Source: Actinopolymorpha sp. NPDC004070 (GTDB lineage Bacteria > Actinomycetota > Actinomycetes > Propionibacteriales > Actinopolymorphaceae). From it: DNA of 64,000 bases. Shown in pieces: positions 34,642 to 43,619 of the stretch (position 1 is the stretch's first letter; each line of letters opens with the position of its first letter). Location of the stretch: positions 413,646 through 477,645 of the forward strand of contig NZ_JBEXMJ010000003.1 of assembly GCF_040610475.1 (NCBI RefSeq), given 5' to 3'. The notes beneath the pieces are model-generated. The model saw only the letters and a list, made by a program, of their open reading frames with translations. It ran no database searches and was not told where the DNA came from. Position numbers and translations under genes: made by a program.

Positions 34642-35430
34642 ATGGAGACGGTCGCGGAGTCCGCGGTGGGTACGCCCCACCTGTCACTGACCCCCTACGT
34701 CGAGCGCTACTCCGGCTACCGCTACCTCGGCTTCGCGCCCGGAATCCACCGCGGCCTGCCGTCGGGCTCCCTCACGTTCATCGTGTCCGTCGGCCCGGCG
34801 ATCGACGTCGCCGTCCACACCGATCCCACGCGTGCGCCCAGGTCGTACCGCGCGGTGCTCTCGGGACTCCAGGCCACCTCGGCGCTGATCTCCCACAGCG
34901 GCGATCAGGAGGGTGTGGCCATCCACCTCACCGCCGACGGCTGCCGGGCTCTGTTCGGCCTTCCGGCGGGCGGGTTGTGGGACACGTCGCTGGAGCTGAA
35001 CGAGGTGGTGGGTCGTACCGGCGACGAGTTGTGGGAGCGGATGCAGTACGCCGCCACCTGGGACGAGCGGTTCGCGGCGTGCGACGCGGTGCTGCGCCGG
35101 CTGGTGATCGACAACCCGCTCTCCGCCGAGTTGCGCCGGGCGTGGCGGCTGATCGTCGCCTCCGGCGGCACGTGGCCGTGGCCGACCTGGCGGGCGAGGT
35201 CGGCTGGAGCCGGCAGCACCTGGCCCGGAGGTTCGCCGTCGAGTTCGGGTCCCGGAACCGACCTGGTGTACGTCGTGTGCGAGGACCCCGACGCGCTGTT
35301 CGCCCGTGCCACCGCCGCCGGCGCCGAGGTGGTGGCGGGCCTGAAGGACGAGGGCTACGGCAACCGCGGGGTCTCCGTTCGCGACCTCGAGGGGAACCTC
35401 TGGAGCTTCGGCACCTACGCCGGCGAGTAG
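34642..35430 (+). pseudogene. Decayed AraC regulator fused to a glyoxalase tail
   Basis: The open frame of 262 codons is a chimera. Residues 1-175 match the N-terminal part of AraC-family regulators (LTPYVERYSGYRYLGFAPG and on). At about 35172 one base is missing, so the HTH continues in another frame (VAVADLAGEVGWSRQHLARRF) to about 35250. The original frame then resumes as the C-terminal half of a VOC/glyoxalase protein (VYVVCEDPDALFARATAAGAEV to LEGNLWSFGTY). AraC and VOC genes are often neighbours, so a deletion probably fused two adjacent genes after or before the frameshift. Confidence 0.8.
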
Positions 35431-35534
35431 CCACTGAGCCGAACCCGACGGTGTTGTCCACTCCGTACGCCGGCCGGATACTGGGCGGCAGCAAGGTGTC
35501 CCAGTAATTCACCGGACCACCTCACGGGGGACGT

Positions 35535-36944
35535 ATGACTGCCGTACTCGCACCGTCCGCAGCTGGGCTCCCTGTGATCGGGTCGCTGCTCGACCTGCAA
35601 CGAAACTCGTTGAATGCCTTCTCGCGGGCACGGCGGGAGCATGGCGACGTCGTACGTTTCGTGGCGGGACCGCCCGGGCTCAGGGTCGAGTTCTACGGAG
35701 TGTTCTCCGCCGAGGGGGCCCAGCAGGTCCTGGCCGCCGATTCGGCGAACTTCCGCAAGGACAACAAGTTCTACCTCGAGGTCCGGGATTCGGTCGGCGA
35801 CGGCCTGCTCACCAGTCAGGACGCGGACTACCTCCGCCAGCGCCGGCTTGTCCAGCCGTTGTTCACCCGTCGCCGGGTCGATTCCTACGCCGCGACCATG
35901 TGTGACGAGGTGTCCACTGCCATCGAGCGTTGGCGCGACGCACCGAGCCGGACCGTCGACCTGCTGACGGAATCGACCGGCCTGACCCTGCGGATCGTCT
36001 CCCGCATCCTCTTCGGCGCTGACGTGGAGGTCGCCGTCGACGTCGTACGACGGTGCTTCCCGGTGGTCGCCGACTACACCCGGCAGCGTGGGTTCGCCCC
36101 CGCGACCCTTCCACGACACTGGCCGACGCCCGGCAACCGGCGGGCCGCCGCGGCGCAACGCGAACTGCACGCCGTGTGCGACAAGATCATCGCGCGGAAC
36201 CGCCGCCAGCCGCCTGCTCGAGGCGATCACGCCGACGGTCAGTCGAGTGGCGCTCACACCGGTGGGCACGAGGACGGGATGGCCGACCTCCTCGGCCTGT
36301 TGGCGAACGCGACCGACGCCGACGGCGACCGGCTCTCCGCCAGTGAGATCCGCGACCAGGTGCTCGTCTTCCTCCTTGCCGGCCACGAGACCACGGCCAC
36401 GTCGGTGGCATTCGCACTTCACCTTCTCGCGCGTCACCCGGATGCACAGCGCACTGCCCGGGAGGAAGTGGACCGCGTGCTGGGGACGCACCGGCCCGGT
36501 GCGGACGACGTCGACGTGCTTCCGTACGTCACGAAGGTCGTCAAGGAAGCCATGCGGCTCTACCCGGCGGCGCCGGCCATCGGCCGACGGGCGGTCGAGG
36601 ACACCGAGGTCGACGGCTACCGCGTTCCGGGAGACGCGAACGTGTTCGTCAGCCCCTGGGTCACCCACCGCCACCCTGCCTATTGGGACGATCCCGAGCG
36701 CTTCGACCCCGAGCGCTTCACACCGGAGGCGGAGGCGGCCCGGCCGAGGTACGCGTGGTTCCCGTTCGGCGGTGGCCCGCGCGCCTGTATCGGGCAGCGC
36801 TTCTCGATGCTGGAGTCCGTCCTGGCCGTGGCGGTCGTTCTACAGGCGTACGAACTCACCGCGATCGACACCGACGTGCCGCTCGCGTTGGGGATCACGC
36901 TCCGGGCGAACGGTCCGCTCCGCTGTCGCGTCACCGCCAGGTAG
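35535..36944 (+). CDS. Cytochrome P450
   Basis: A 469-residue P450 monooxygenase, soluble, without membrane anchor. Motifs: I-helix AGHETT (oxygen activation), ExxR in VVKEAMRLYP, the RFxPER-like ERFDPERFTPE and the haem loop FPFGGGPRACIG with the cysteine ligand. It is longer than most class I bacterial P450s and resembles the CYP102-domain/CYP4-like fatty-acid type. No ferredoxin or reductase gene is adjacent. GGGGGA lies just upstream of the ATG at 35535. Substrate unknown. Confidence 0.93.
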   Translation: MTAVLAPSAAGLPVIGSLLDLQRNSLNAFSRARREHGDVVRFVAGPPGLRVEFYGVFSAEGAQQVLAADSANFRKDNKFYLEVRDSVGDGLLTSQDADYLRQRRLVQPLFTRRRVDSYAATMCDEVSTAIERWRDAPSRTVDLLTESTGLTLRIVSRILFGADVEVAVDVVRRCFPVVADYTRQRGFAPATLPRHWPTPGNRRAAAAQRELHAVCDKIIARNRRQPPARGDHADGQSSGAHTGGHEDGMADLLGLLANATDADGDRLSASEIRDQVLVFLLAGHETTATSVAFALHLLARHPDAQRTAREEVDRVLGTHRPGADDVDVLPYVTKVVKEAMRLYPAAPAIGRRAVEDTEVDGYRVPGDANVFVSPWVTHRHPAYWDDPERFDPERFTPEAEAARPRYAWFPFGGGPRACIGQRFSMLESVLAVAVVLQAYELTAIDTDVPLALGITLRANGPLRCRVTAR

Positions 36945-36996
36945 GGCACGCGCGCCGCCGACGTTTTCACCCGGGGTCACGGGGTAGCGGCTCCTC

Positions 36997-37449
36997 ATGA
37001 CTTCGCTGCCCGAACGGCACGGCACCGCCAAGCATCCCGACCGGCCGGTCGCTCGTCGCCGCCCGGACGGTGTGAGTGACGCGACCGTCGCCGCGGTCGG
37101 AAAGCTGTCCGAGGCGCTCGAGGTCGTCGAGCATGCGCGCGGCGTGCTGTATGAGTTCCATCGGCTGTGCGGCACCGCGGACCTCACCTTGCAGGATGCG
37201 GTCGCCGAGCTGCGTGAGGCGGGCCATCCAGAACTTGCCGAGGAGATCGAGGACTGCCTGGTGGGACGCGATGTCGTCGACGGTGGATGGAGCTTTCAAC
37301 TCGTGGAGGCGTACGACGACAACTACTGGAGTGTGTTCCGCGACGTCGAACGCGCCGCCCGGGAACGCGCCGGCGACCTGCCGCGGCACCTGTTCGAGGC
37401 CGAGATGAAACACCGCGAACAAGGAGGTACGGGCGACGACGTTTCGTGA
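36997..37449 (+). CDS. Conserved actinobacterial protein of unknown function
   Basis: A 150-residue acidic, soluble protein. After a basic, proline-rich N-terminus (residues 1-25) the rest looks helical, with EALEVVEHARGVLYEFHRL and EEIEDCLVGRD, and ends in LPRHLFEAEMKHREQG. No signal, membrane segment or catalytic motif. It may be a small helical-bundle protein; the family looks familiar from mycobacteria and relatives but I cannot name it. It follows the P450 gene by 52 bp on the same strand and could be co-transcribed. The next 172 bp, to the convergent gene, hold nothing clear. Confidence 0.65.
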   Translation: MTSLPERHGTAKHPDRPVARRRPDGVSDATVAAVGKLSEALEVVEHARGVLYEFHRLCGTADLTLQDAVAELREAGHPELAEEIEDCLVGRDVVDGGWSFQLVEAYDDNYWSVFRDVERAARERAGDLPRHLFEAEMKHREQGGTGDDVS

Positions 37450-37621
37450 GGGGACCGGGTCACTCCTCCTTCGGTGACAGAAGACATCGATTGTGGGTGG
37501 CGACGCGATGACCCTGCCGATGTTGTCGAGCCAGTGCTGGGCTGTGAACAAGGGCTTCCGCCCGTGCGGGGTCCGATGACAGCCGGTGGAGAGACGCGGG
37601 GGAGGGGCTGCTGTCGACGGC

Positions 37622-38785
37622 TCAGGTCACCTGCCGCGAGGTGATGCTGTCGCGGAGTTGAGCGGCCGCTTCCAACGCGGCAGTGATCTCTGCCCGGTCT
37701 GCGGGTAGCCGCAGCCCCCGGCGCCAGTGTTCGAACAACGCGGGCTCGGTGCGAAGGGCCTCATGGAACTCCGCGACCGTCGGCACCTGTGACGAGTCGT
37801 TCAGCCGGAGGTTGAGGACCTTGCCGAGGTTCATCCGGATGGGCACCTTCAGCAATCCGTCGAGGTAGGACGCCAGGTCGGCGGCACGCCCGGCACCGCG
37901 CATGGCCGCCACCTTGTGGGCGACCTCCTCGTACGTTTCGTCCGCATAGGTGAACGCCGCCCACGCCACGTGCTCCGGCGCCAGTTCACGTACGAGCTCC
38001 GGGTCGGCCATCCATCCCCGCAACGCTTCGGCCAGCATGCCGAAAGCCTCCGCTCCGTACGCCGCGGACTCGAGGTCGACGTCGAGACCGAGGCCCCGCC
38101 GCAGTGGCTCGTAAAGGTGCCCGCGTCCCGTCGTCTCCAGCGCGCGCCGGGCGTTGGCCAGGAAGTGGGTGGCGGAGGTACGCAGCGCGCAGGTCTCGAT
38201 GAGCGCCACGGCGACGTTCTCCAGCGCGAGGCGCGCATGCAACGTCGCGAGGGTGAGGTCGTCGTCGGCGAGCGCGTGGTGAGCACCGTCGGAGTGGGTG
38301 CGGCTCGCGTCATACCAGGGTCTGGCTCTCCGGGCGCACGTGTCCGGGTCCTGGAAGGTGGCGGTGACTCGGGCGCGCAGATCGGCGAACCAGCCGTCGG
38401 TGTCGACAAGGACCAGCGAGTGGGCGACGCGGGCGTGCCAGTTGCCTTCGGCGACAGCGTTCTCGAAACGTTCGGCAGAGATCCGGTCGATGTCGACGAA
38501 CACCGGCGACATCGCTGGTTCCGGGGTGGTGCGGCCAAGGACGTCTGCCACCCGAACCCGGGTCACCACGCGGTAGTCCGCGGGGCGGTCCAGGCACAGC
38601 ATGAGGTCGATGTCGCTGGCTTCGTCGGCATCGCCCCACGCGACCGAGCCGAACACGAACGCGGCCCGCACGTCATCGTCGGGGAGCTTCGCCACCAACT
38701 TGTGGGAGACCTCGGCCATCCGCAGGCTGATGGTCGTGTCGTCGTTCACCGGTACCAGCTCCCCTTTGTCGCGACCGAAGATCAC
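37622..38785 (-). CDS. Nucleotidyltransferase-fold protein
   Basis: A 387-residue protein with an N-terminal nucleotidyltransferase domain: FGSVAWGDADEASDIDLML carries the GS...D-x-D signature with both metal-binding aspartates, and FVDIDRI may supply the third acid. The C-terminal two thirds are helical, as in aminoglycoside adenylyl- and related transferases, with a HEPN-like look (LHARLALENVAVALIETCAL). Starts further in (GTG 33 bp later) are possible. It stands alone. Activity on antibiotics, tRNA or another target is unknown. Confidence 0.75.
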   Translation of the reverse strand: MIFGRDKGELVPVNDDTTISLRMAEVSHKLVAKLPDDDVRAAFVFGSVAWGDADEASDIDLMLCLDRPADYRVVTRVRVADVLGRTTPEPAMSPVFVDIDRISAERFENAVAEGNWHARVAHSLVLVDTDGWFADLRARVTATFQDPDTCARRARPWYDASRTHSDGAHHALADDDLTLATLHARLALENVAVALIETCALRTSATHFLANARRALETTGRGHLYEPLRRGLGLDVDLESAAYGAEAFGMLAEALRGWMADPELVRELAPEHVAWAAFTYADETYEEVAHKVAAMRGAGRAADLASYLDGLLKVPIRMNLGKVLNLRLNDSSQVPTVAEFHEALRTEPALFEHWRRGLRLPADRAEITAALEAAAQLRDSITSRQVT

Positions 38786-38822
38786 GCCAGCTTAGGAGTG
38801 CACGCCGAATCAGTTGCTGCGC

Positions 38823-38839
38823 CTATCGAAAAACGATAG
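38823..38839. promoter_or_regulatory. CTATCGAAAAACGATAG operator candidate
   Basis: A perfect inverted repeat (CTATCG/CGATAG, A5 spacer) 32 bp before the DUF2975 start codon, in a locally AT-richer stretch. It probably binds the small HTH protein encoded two genes on. It is followed by the second palindrome at 38846. Confidence 0.6.
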
Positions 38840-38845
38840 ATTTCC

Positions 38846-38858
38846 ATCGACGGTCGAT
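38846..38858. promoter_or_regulatory. ATCGACGGTCGAT palindrome in the leader
   Basis: A perfect inverted repeat (ATCGAC/GTCGAT with a 1-bp centre) 12 bp before the DUF2975 start and just ahead of its GGGAGG ribosome site. With the 38823 repeat it makes two adjacent sites, so binding here could block both initiation and translation. Confidence 0.45.
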
Positions 38859-38870
38859 CGGGGAGGCTTG

Positions 38871-39371
38871 ATGGGAAAGCTGACGGTGCTCGCGCTGCGG
38901 GCGGTGCTCGTTGCGTTGTTCGCGGGTTCGCTGGTCGTGCAGGCGGTGATGGTCCCGCTGCTGGCCGTCGATCTGCGGGACCCGGACGTCGAGCTCGTCG
39001 CGTACCAGCGCACGTCCCTCATCGTGATCCTCGTCCTGGGGTTCGTCGCGGTCGAGGTGGTCCTGGTCTGTGTCTGGCAGCTGGTCAGGATGGTCGGACG
39101 CGGGACCGTCTTCTCCTACGGCGCCTTCCGGTACGTCCACGTCGTGATCGCCGCGATCGTGGCGGCGGCCGTTCTGCTGCTTGCGCTGGCGGTCGTCCTG
39201 GCACCGGGGGAGGCCGTTCCGCCGGGCATGGTTCTGCTGATCTGCGGCGCTGCCGTGGCGGTCCTCGGGGTCGCACTCGTCGTGGTCGTACTCCGGATGC
39301 TGCTCGCCCAGGCCGTCGCCCGCGACGTCGAGGCGGCGCAGTTGCGGTCGGAGCTGGACGAGGTGATCTGA
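38871..39371 (+). CDS. DUF2975 family membrane protein
   Basis: A 166-residue inner-membrane protein with four hydrophobic segments (about residues 5-27, 46-68, 85-108 and 116-142) and the family loop VWQLVRMVGRGTVFSYGAFR. DUF2975 proteins are nearly always encoded next to a small YozG-like HTH protein, as here, and have no proven biochemical role. GGGAGG lies 4-5 bp before the ATG at 38871. The stop shares one base with the next start. Two palindromes upstream suggest autoregulation. Confidence 0.85.
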   Translation: MGKLTVLALRAVLVALFAGSLVVQAVMVPLLAVDLRDPDVELVAYQRTSLIVILVLGFVAVEVVLVCVWQLVRMVGRGTVFSYGAFRYVHVVIAAIVAAAVLLLALAVVLAPGEAVPPGMVLLICGAAVAVLGVALVVVVLRMLLAQAVARDVEAAQLRSELDEVI

Positions 39372-39589
39372 TGCCGATCGTCGTCGACATCGACGTGATG
39401 CTGGCCAAGCGGAAGATGTCCGTGGGCGAACTCGCGGAACGCGTCGGAATCACTCCTGCAAACCTGGCGGTCCTCAAGAACGGCCGGGCCAAGGCGGTCC
39501 GCTTCACCACCCTCGAAGCCCTGTGCGAGGTGCTCGAGTGCCAGCCGGGAGACCTGCTGCGGTGGCAGAACAACGGCAGGGCGGACTGA
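39371..39589 (+). CDS. Small YozG-like helix-turn-helix regulator
   Basis: A 72-residue Xre/Cro-type DNA-binding protein filling one HTH domain: LAKRKMSVGELAERVGITPAN and LAVLKNGRAKAVRFTTLEALC, ending in the LECQPGDLLRW signature of the YozG family. It has no sensor domain and is translationally coupled to the DUF2975 gene, so a membrane-protein-plus-repressor pair is likely. It probably binds the palindromes at 38823-38858. Confidence 0.88.
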   Translation: MPIVVDIDVMLAKRKMSVGELAERVGITPANLAVLKNGRAKAVRFTTLEALCEVLECQPGDLLRWQNNGRAD

Positions 39590-39590
39590 C

Positions 39591-40724
39591 GTGGACACCG
39601 TCGACGTGCTGGTCGTCGGCGCGGGACTGGCCGGGCTGCGGACCGCAACTCTGCTTGCTCGGCAGGGACATGAGGTTCTCCTCGCCGAACGGCGACCCGG
39701 TCTCGCCGGTGCGATTCGTACCACCGGGATATTCGTCCGCAGGACTCTCGACGACTTTCCCCTGCCTGCCGAGTGTCTGGGGCCACCGATCAGGCGGGTG
39801 GTGCTCTACCCGCCCGGGCTGCGGAGGCCGGTGTCGCTGGAGAGCACCCGGGACGAGTACCGCGTCGGCGACATGGCGCCCATCTACGTGAAGGCTGCTG
39901 CTGCCGCGACCGATGCCGGCGTACGCGTCCTGCTGGGTACGCGATATGCCGGCCGGCAAGGCCAGGTTTACAGCCTGGTCGGGCGGACAGGGCCGAGCCA
40001 GGTACGAGCGCGGTTCGTCGTGGGGGCTGACGGGGCGAGATCGCGAGTCGGTCGCGACCTCGGCCTCGACCGCAACCTCACCTTGCTGGTCGGGGCCGAG
40101 GAGGTGTACGAGATCCCGCGCGGCGACGAGCCGCCGACCTTCCACTGCGTACTCGATCCCTCGCTGGCTCCCGGCTACCTGGCCTGGGTCGTGAACGACG
40201 GCCGGCACGCCCACGTCGGTACGGCTGGTTACGCCAGCCGCTTTCCCGAAGGTCTTCGCCGGGCGCTCGAACGGTTCGCCTCCTCAGCGCCCGGGCTGGA
40301 GGGTGTGCAGCGCCCTGATGGTCCCGATGCGGTCGAACGACGAGGAGGGCCCATCCCGGTCGGCGGCCTGCTGCGCCGGATCAGTTGCGCCGACGGGTTG
40401 CTCGTCGGGGACGCCGCCGGCGCGGTCTCGCCACTCACCGCGGGCGGCCTCGACCCGTGCCTGCGACTGTCGGAGCTCGCGGCCGCGGTTCTCGACGAGT
40501 CGCTGTGTTCCGGGCGGTCGGAGGCGCTGGCGCACTTCGACGGCGCTGTGCTCCGTGCGCGGTTCCGCGGGCGGCTCGCGATGCGGTGGGGACTGGACAG
40601 GGTTCGTACGCCTGCCGTCGCGAAGGCGGCATTCGCGGTGCTGCGTACGCCACTCGGGCAGGCGTCGGCGCGGCGGATCCTCTTCGGCGACAGGTCCTTC
40701 CCTGCCGGACACATCGGCTCATGA
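39591..40724 (+). CDS. FAD-dependent geranylgeranyl reductase-like oxidoreductase
   Basis: A 377-residue flavoprotein of the p-hydroxybenzoate hydroxylase/geranylgeranyl reductase fold. FAD motifs: N-terminal VLVVGAGLAGLRTATLLAR, middle VVGADGARSRVGRDLG, and LLVGDAAGAVSPLTAGGL. The GTG at 39591 lies 1 bp after the HTH stop, so it belongs to the DUF2975-HTH operon, an unusual third member. The likely reaction is reduction of a double bond or hydroxylation of a lipid or aromatic; no partner genes narrow it. Confidence 0.82.
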   Translation: MDTVDVLVVGAGLAGLRTATLLARQGHEVLLAERRPGLAGAIRTTGIFVRRTLDDFPLPAECLGPPIRRVVLYPPGLRRPVSLESTRDEYRVGDMAPIYVKAAAAATDAGVRVLLGTRYAGRQGQVYSLVGRTGPSQVRARFVVGADGARSRVGRDLGLDRNLTLLVGAEEVYEIPRGDEPPTFHCVLDPSLAPGYLAWVVNDGRHAHVGTAGYASRFPEGLRRALERFASSAPGLEGVQRPDGPDAVERRGGPIPVGGLLRRISCADGLLVGDAAGAVSPLTAGGLDPCLRLSELAAAVLDESLCSGRSEALAHFDGAVLRARFRGRLAMRWGLDRVRTPAVAKAAFAVLRTPLGQASARRILFGDRSFPAGHIGS

Positions 40725-40882
40725 CGGTATGAGACGGCCACCGAGACGATTGCAGGGACTCATGACGAGCAGGCCCTGACCTGTGCCCGTTCGCCGCCGG
40801 CGACTTCCAGGAGTGAGGCTCGAAGGAGGCAGCCGGCTACGGGAGGAAACCCTTCCTGGCGTACGAGCAAGGAGCTTCGGTC

Positions 40883-42321
40883 ATGACGGGAATGGACGCG
40901 CGCAGCCTTGGACGCGGCGAGCTGGGACCTCTGGAGAACCTCATCGACCAGCTGGGGCTGGCCGCGCGGTTCACCGGAGACGCGACCGTCTTCGGGTCAG
41001 ATCCGGTCATCCGCTCACCGCACCGCCTCGCTGAGGCGTCCTGCACCGCGCACCTGCTCATCGGTGCCGCGGGCGCCGCGATCTGGGAGGCTCGCGGCGG
41101 TTCACCCCTCAACATCTCCATGGACGTCCTTCACGGGTTGCACCACCTGCATCCGACCCACTTCGTCGAGCAGTCCGGCTACTCCAGCAATGTCGGCGCC
41201 GAGTTCGTTCAGGTCAATGGTGTCTTCGCGACCAACGACGGCGGTTACGTGATGCTCGAGGCGGGTCCGCCGTACCAGAAACTGCTCAACGGATACCTCA
41301 ACTTCTTCGACTGCGGCAACAACAGGGACTCCTTCGCCCGCGAGGTCGCGAAGTGGAATGCCGAGGATCTCGAAGAGGCGTTGTCGTACGCAGGACTGCC
41401 GGCGGCCCGTGCGTTCACGCGAGACGAATGGCGCGCCCACCCCCAGGGCAGGGCACTCGCAGCGACGCGGCCGATCGAGATCGTGAAGATCGCCGACGGC
41501 GACCCGGTTCCGTTCCGGGACCACGGACGCTCGCCGTTGGACGGCGTCCGAGTGCTCGACTTCACGCACGTGCTCGCCGGCCCGCGTAGCGCCCGTACGC
41601 TCGCCGAATACGGAGCCGAGGTGCTGCACATCAGCTCGCCGTGGTTCGCCGACAACCTTGCCCAGCACCTCGGTGTCGACGCAGGGAAGTACGACGCCTT
41701 CCTCGACCTGCGGTTCGAGAAGGACATGGCGACCATGCGGAGACTCGCCGCCACCGCCGACGTCTTCGCGTCCACGTACCGCCCGGCGGTGAACGAGCGG
41801 TTCGGCCTGCTGCCCGAAGCGCTCGCCGGTGCCAACGAACGCGGCATCGTCTACATGTCAGCCGACGCTTACGGACACTCCGGTCCGTGGAAGGACCGGC
41901 CCGGGTTCGACCAGAACGGGCAGGTGGCGTCCGGGTTCGCCCTGGAGGAGGGCCGAGGTGGCCCCCGAGGTTCTCCCCGGTCTTCTACGTGGCCGACCTG
42001 ATCACCGGATACTTCGCGGCCGCCGGAATGATGGCGGCGCTGCTGCGGCGTGCCGTCGAAGGTGGCTCGTACCAGGTGAAGCTCTCCCTGACCCGCAGCG
42101 TCATGTGGGTCCAGGACCTCGGTCTGCTCGACGTCGCCACCCAGGGCGACATACCCGAAAGCGATTCCTACCCGGCGGAGACGATGGAGATCAACACCGC
42201 GTACGGCGCGGTGACCTTGCTGACTCCGCCGCTCACGTTCACCAACCTGACCCTGCCGACCACCGACCGGCTCGTACCATACGGCTCGGACCCGGCGTCG
42301 TGGCCGTCCGAGGCGGCTTGA
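40883..42321 (+). pseudogene. Frameshifted CaiB/BaiF-type CoA transferase
   Basis: A class III CoA-transferase gene whose frame breaks near 41955-41965. The first frame (to 42001) holds LDGVRVLDFTHVLAGPRSARTLAEYGAEVLHI and the catalytic-type FLDLR segment; the match then continues after a one-base loss in another frame as FSPVFYVADLITGYFAAAGMMAALLRR to the stop at 42321. The break lies beside a run of five C residues, so either a real mutation or a sequencing error explains it. AAGGAG lies 7 bp before the ATG at 40883. If intact it would make one protein of about 479 residues. Confidence 0.8.
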
Positions 42322-42331
42322 GGGACTCGAT

Positions 42332-43456
42332 CTAGCCCAGCACCTCCCGGATCTGTTCCCCTGTGTCCTGCGGGTTACCTGCCTGCCAGTCGATGGCGAC
42401 CAGCGTCCGTCCGTCGGCGTCGATGTCGAGGGCGTCCTCCGCGGCGGCGCGCGCAATGCGCAGGCGCGCTGCGTCCGTACGCCACCTCCGGCTTCCCCCA
42501 CTGCTGACCGCGAACAGCATGCGTGCGGACAGCGCGTCGCCGTACGGGGAGGGCACGTCGACCCACTCTCCGCGCCACGGTTCGCCGAGTCCCGGCACCG
42601 GGCCCGGTGCCGTTTCGAGGTAGTGCCGTTCGACCTCACCGGTGAAGCGTTCCAGCAGGATTCCCCGAAGGCCGGCCTCGCCCGCTCGTACGGCAACCTC
42701 CTTCGACAGGCTCGGCGACCCTTCGAAGAGCTCGGCAGGATGGGCGGTCAGCGCCCGTCTCAGCTCGGCCGTCCGGCGGGGGGACGGCGACGCCGGGGTC
42801 GCCGCCGGGGTCGGCGCCGGGAAGCTGAAGAGGTCGACCGTCGTGGCCTTGGGCTGGGCCCACGTCCAGGCCATGCAGAGCTGGTCCGTTCGCTGTGCAC
42901 GGGACCAGGTGAGGAGCTCGCCCAGCCGCCTGCGCTCGAGAGCCGCGACCAGGGCCCGTTGGGGCTCGCGAGCGTCCCGACCATGACACTCGCCCGCGAC
43001 CACCCGTTCCGGAAGAGCGAACCGGAACTCGGGGCGGACTCGCCGTCCTCCGCCGGCGTAGATGTGCGCAAGGTCCGCCGGAAGCGCGTCGAGATGCGCG
43101 ACGCCGCTCACCGGCCCGTGGACCTTCTCCACGGCCGCGGTCAGGGCACCCAGCGCGACCACCTCCGTGGTGAACCGGCGGATGTGGGACGAGCTGTCGG
43201 CGAAGGCCGCATGTCTGGTGAGCGGCTCACCCACGCGGTCACGGTCGAACAGGCTGAGGACGAGCGCGAGCTCTCGGGTCACCAGGCGCATCAGCTTGTG
43301 CCCGCCGTAGGGGACGGCAAGGGCGTTGCTCCGGATGGTCGCCGCGAGCGACACCTCCAGGAAATCCTCGGCCCGGAGGGTGATGTCGTCGGCACGAATC
43401 GAACGCGCCTTGGGTCGTGGGACGACGTCGAACTGCCGGAAGCGAACCTGTCCCAT
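42332..43456 (-). CDS. Hypothetical protein, unrecognised family
   Basis: A 374-residue soluble protein I do not recognise. It has a conserved-looking N-terminal segment (MGQVRFRQFDVVPRPKARSI), a GGHKLMRLVTRELAL helix and a C-terminal DIDADGRTLVAIDWQAGNP. There is no signal peptide or membrane segment, and the middle is Ala/Pro-rich. I start at the ATG at 43456 since the extra upstream residues look non-conserved. It is divergent from the serine hydrolase gene; the 163 bp between contain an AT-rich stretch around 43530-43560 likely to hold promoters for both. Confidence 0.5.
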   Translation of the reverse strand: MGQVRFRQFDVVPRPKARSIRADDITLRAEDFLEVSLAATIRSNALAVPYGGHKLMRLVTRELALVLSLFDRDRVGEPLTRHAAFADSSSHIRRFTTEVVALGALTAAVEKVHGPVSGVAHLDALPADLAHIYAGGGRRVRPEFRFALPERVVAGECHGRDAREPQRALVAALERRRLGELLTWSRAQRTDQLCMAWTWAQPKATTVDLFSFPAPTPAATPASPSPRRTAELRRALTAHPAELFEGSPSLSKEVAVRAGEAGLRGILLERFTGEVERHYLETAPGPVPGLGEPWRGEWVDVPSPYGDALSARMLFAVSSGGSRRWRTDAARLRIARAAAEDALDIDADGRTLVAIDWQAGNPQDTGEQIREVLG

Positions 43457-43619
43457 CGCACCCCCAGGTCCCGGGCCCGCGCGCGAGCACACCGGCCTCT
43501 CCCACCACGATGAGCGCGCGACGGGCTTTGATCAACAGTTTGGATCGAACAAATTTTCGATGGCCGGGATTGGTAGCAACGCCCCACGCTTCTGGACACT
43601 CGGGAAGGGGTCGGGAAGG

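Noticed and set aside
31974..36944. Part of a glycopeptide biosynthetic cluster (vanHAX plus P450)
   Set aside because: No peptide synthetase, halogenase or Oxy-type P450 partner is present; the P450 is of a fatty-acid-like type and separated by a decayed AraC gene.
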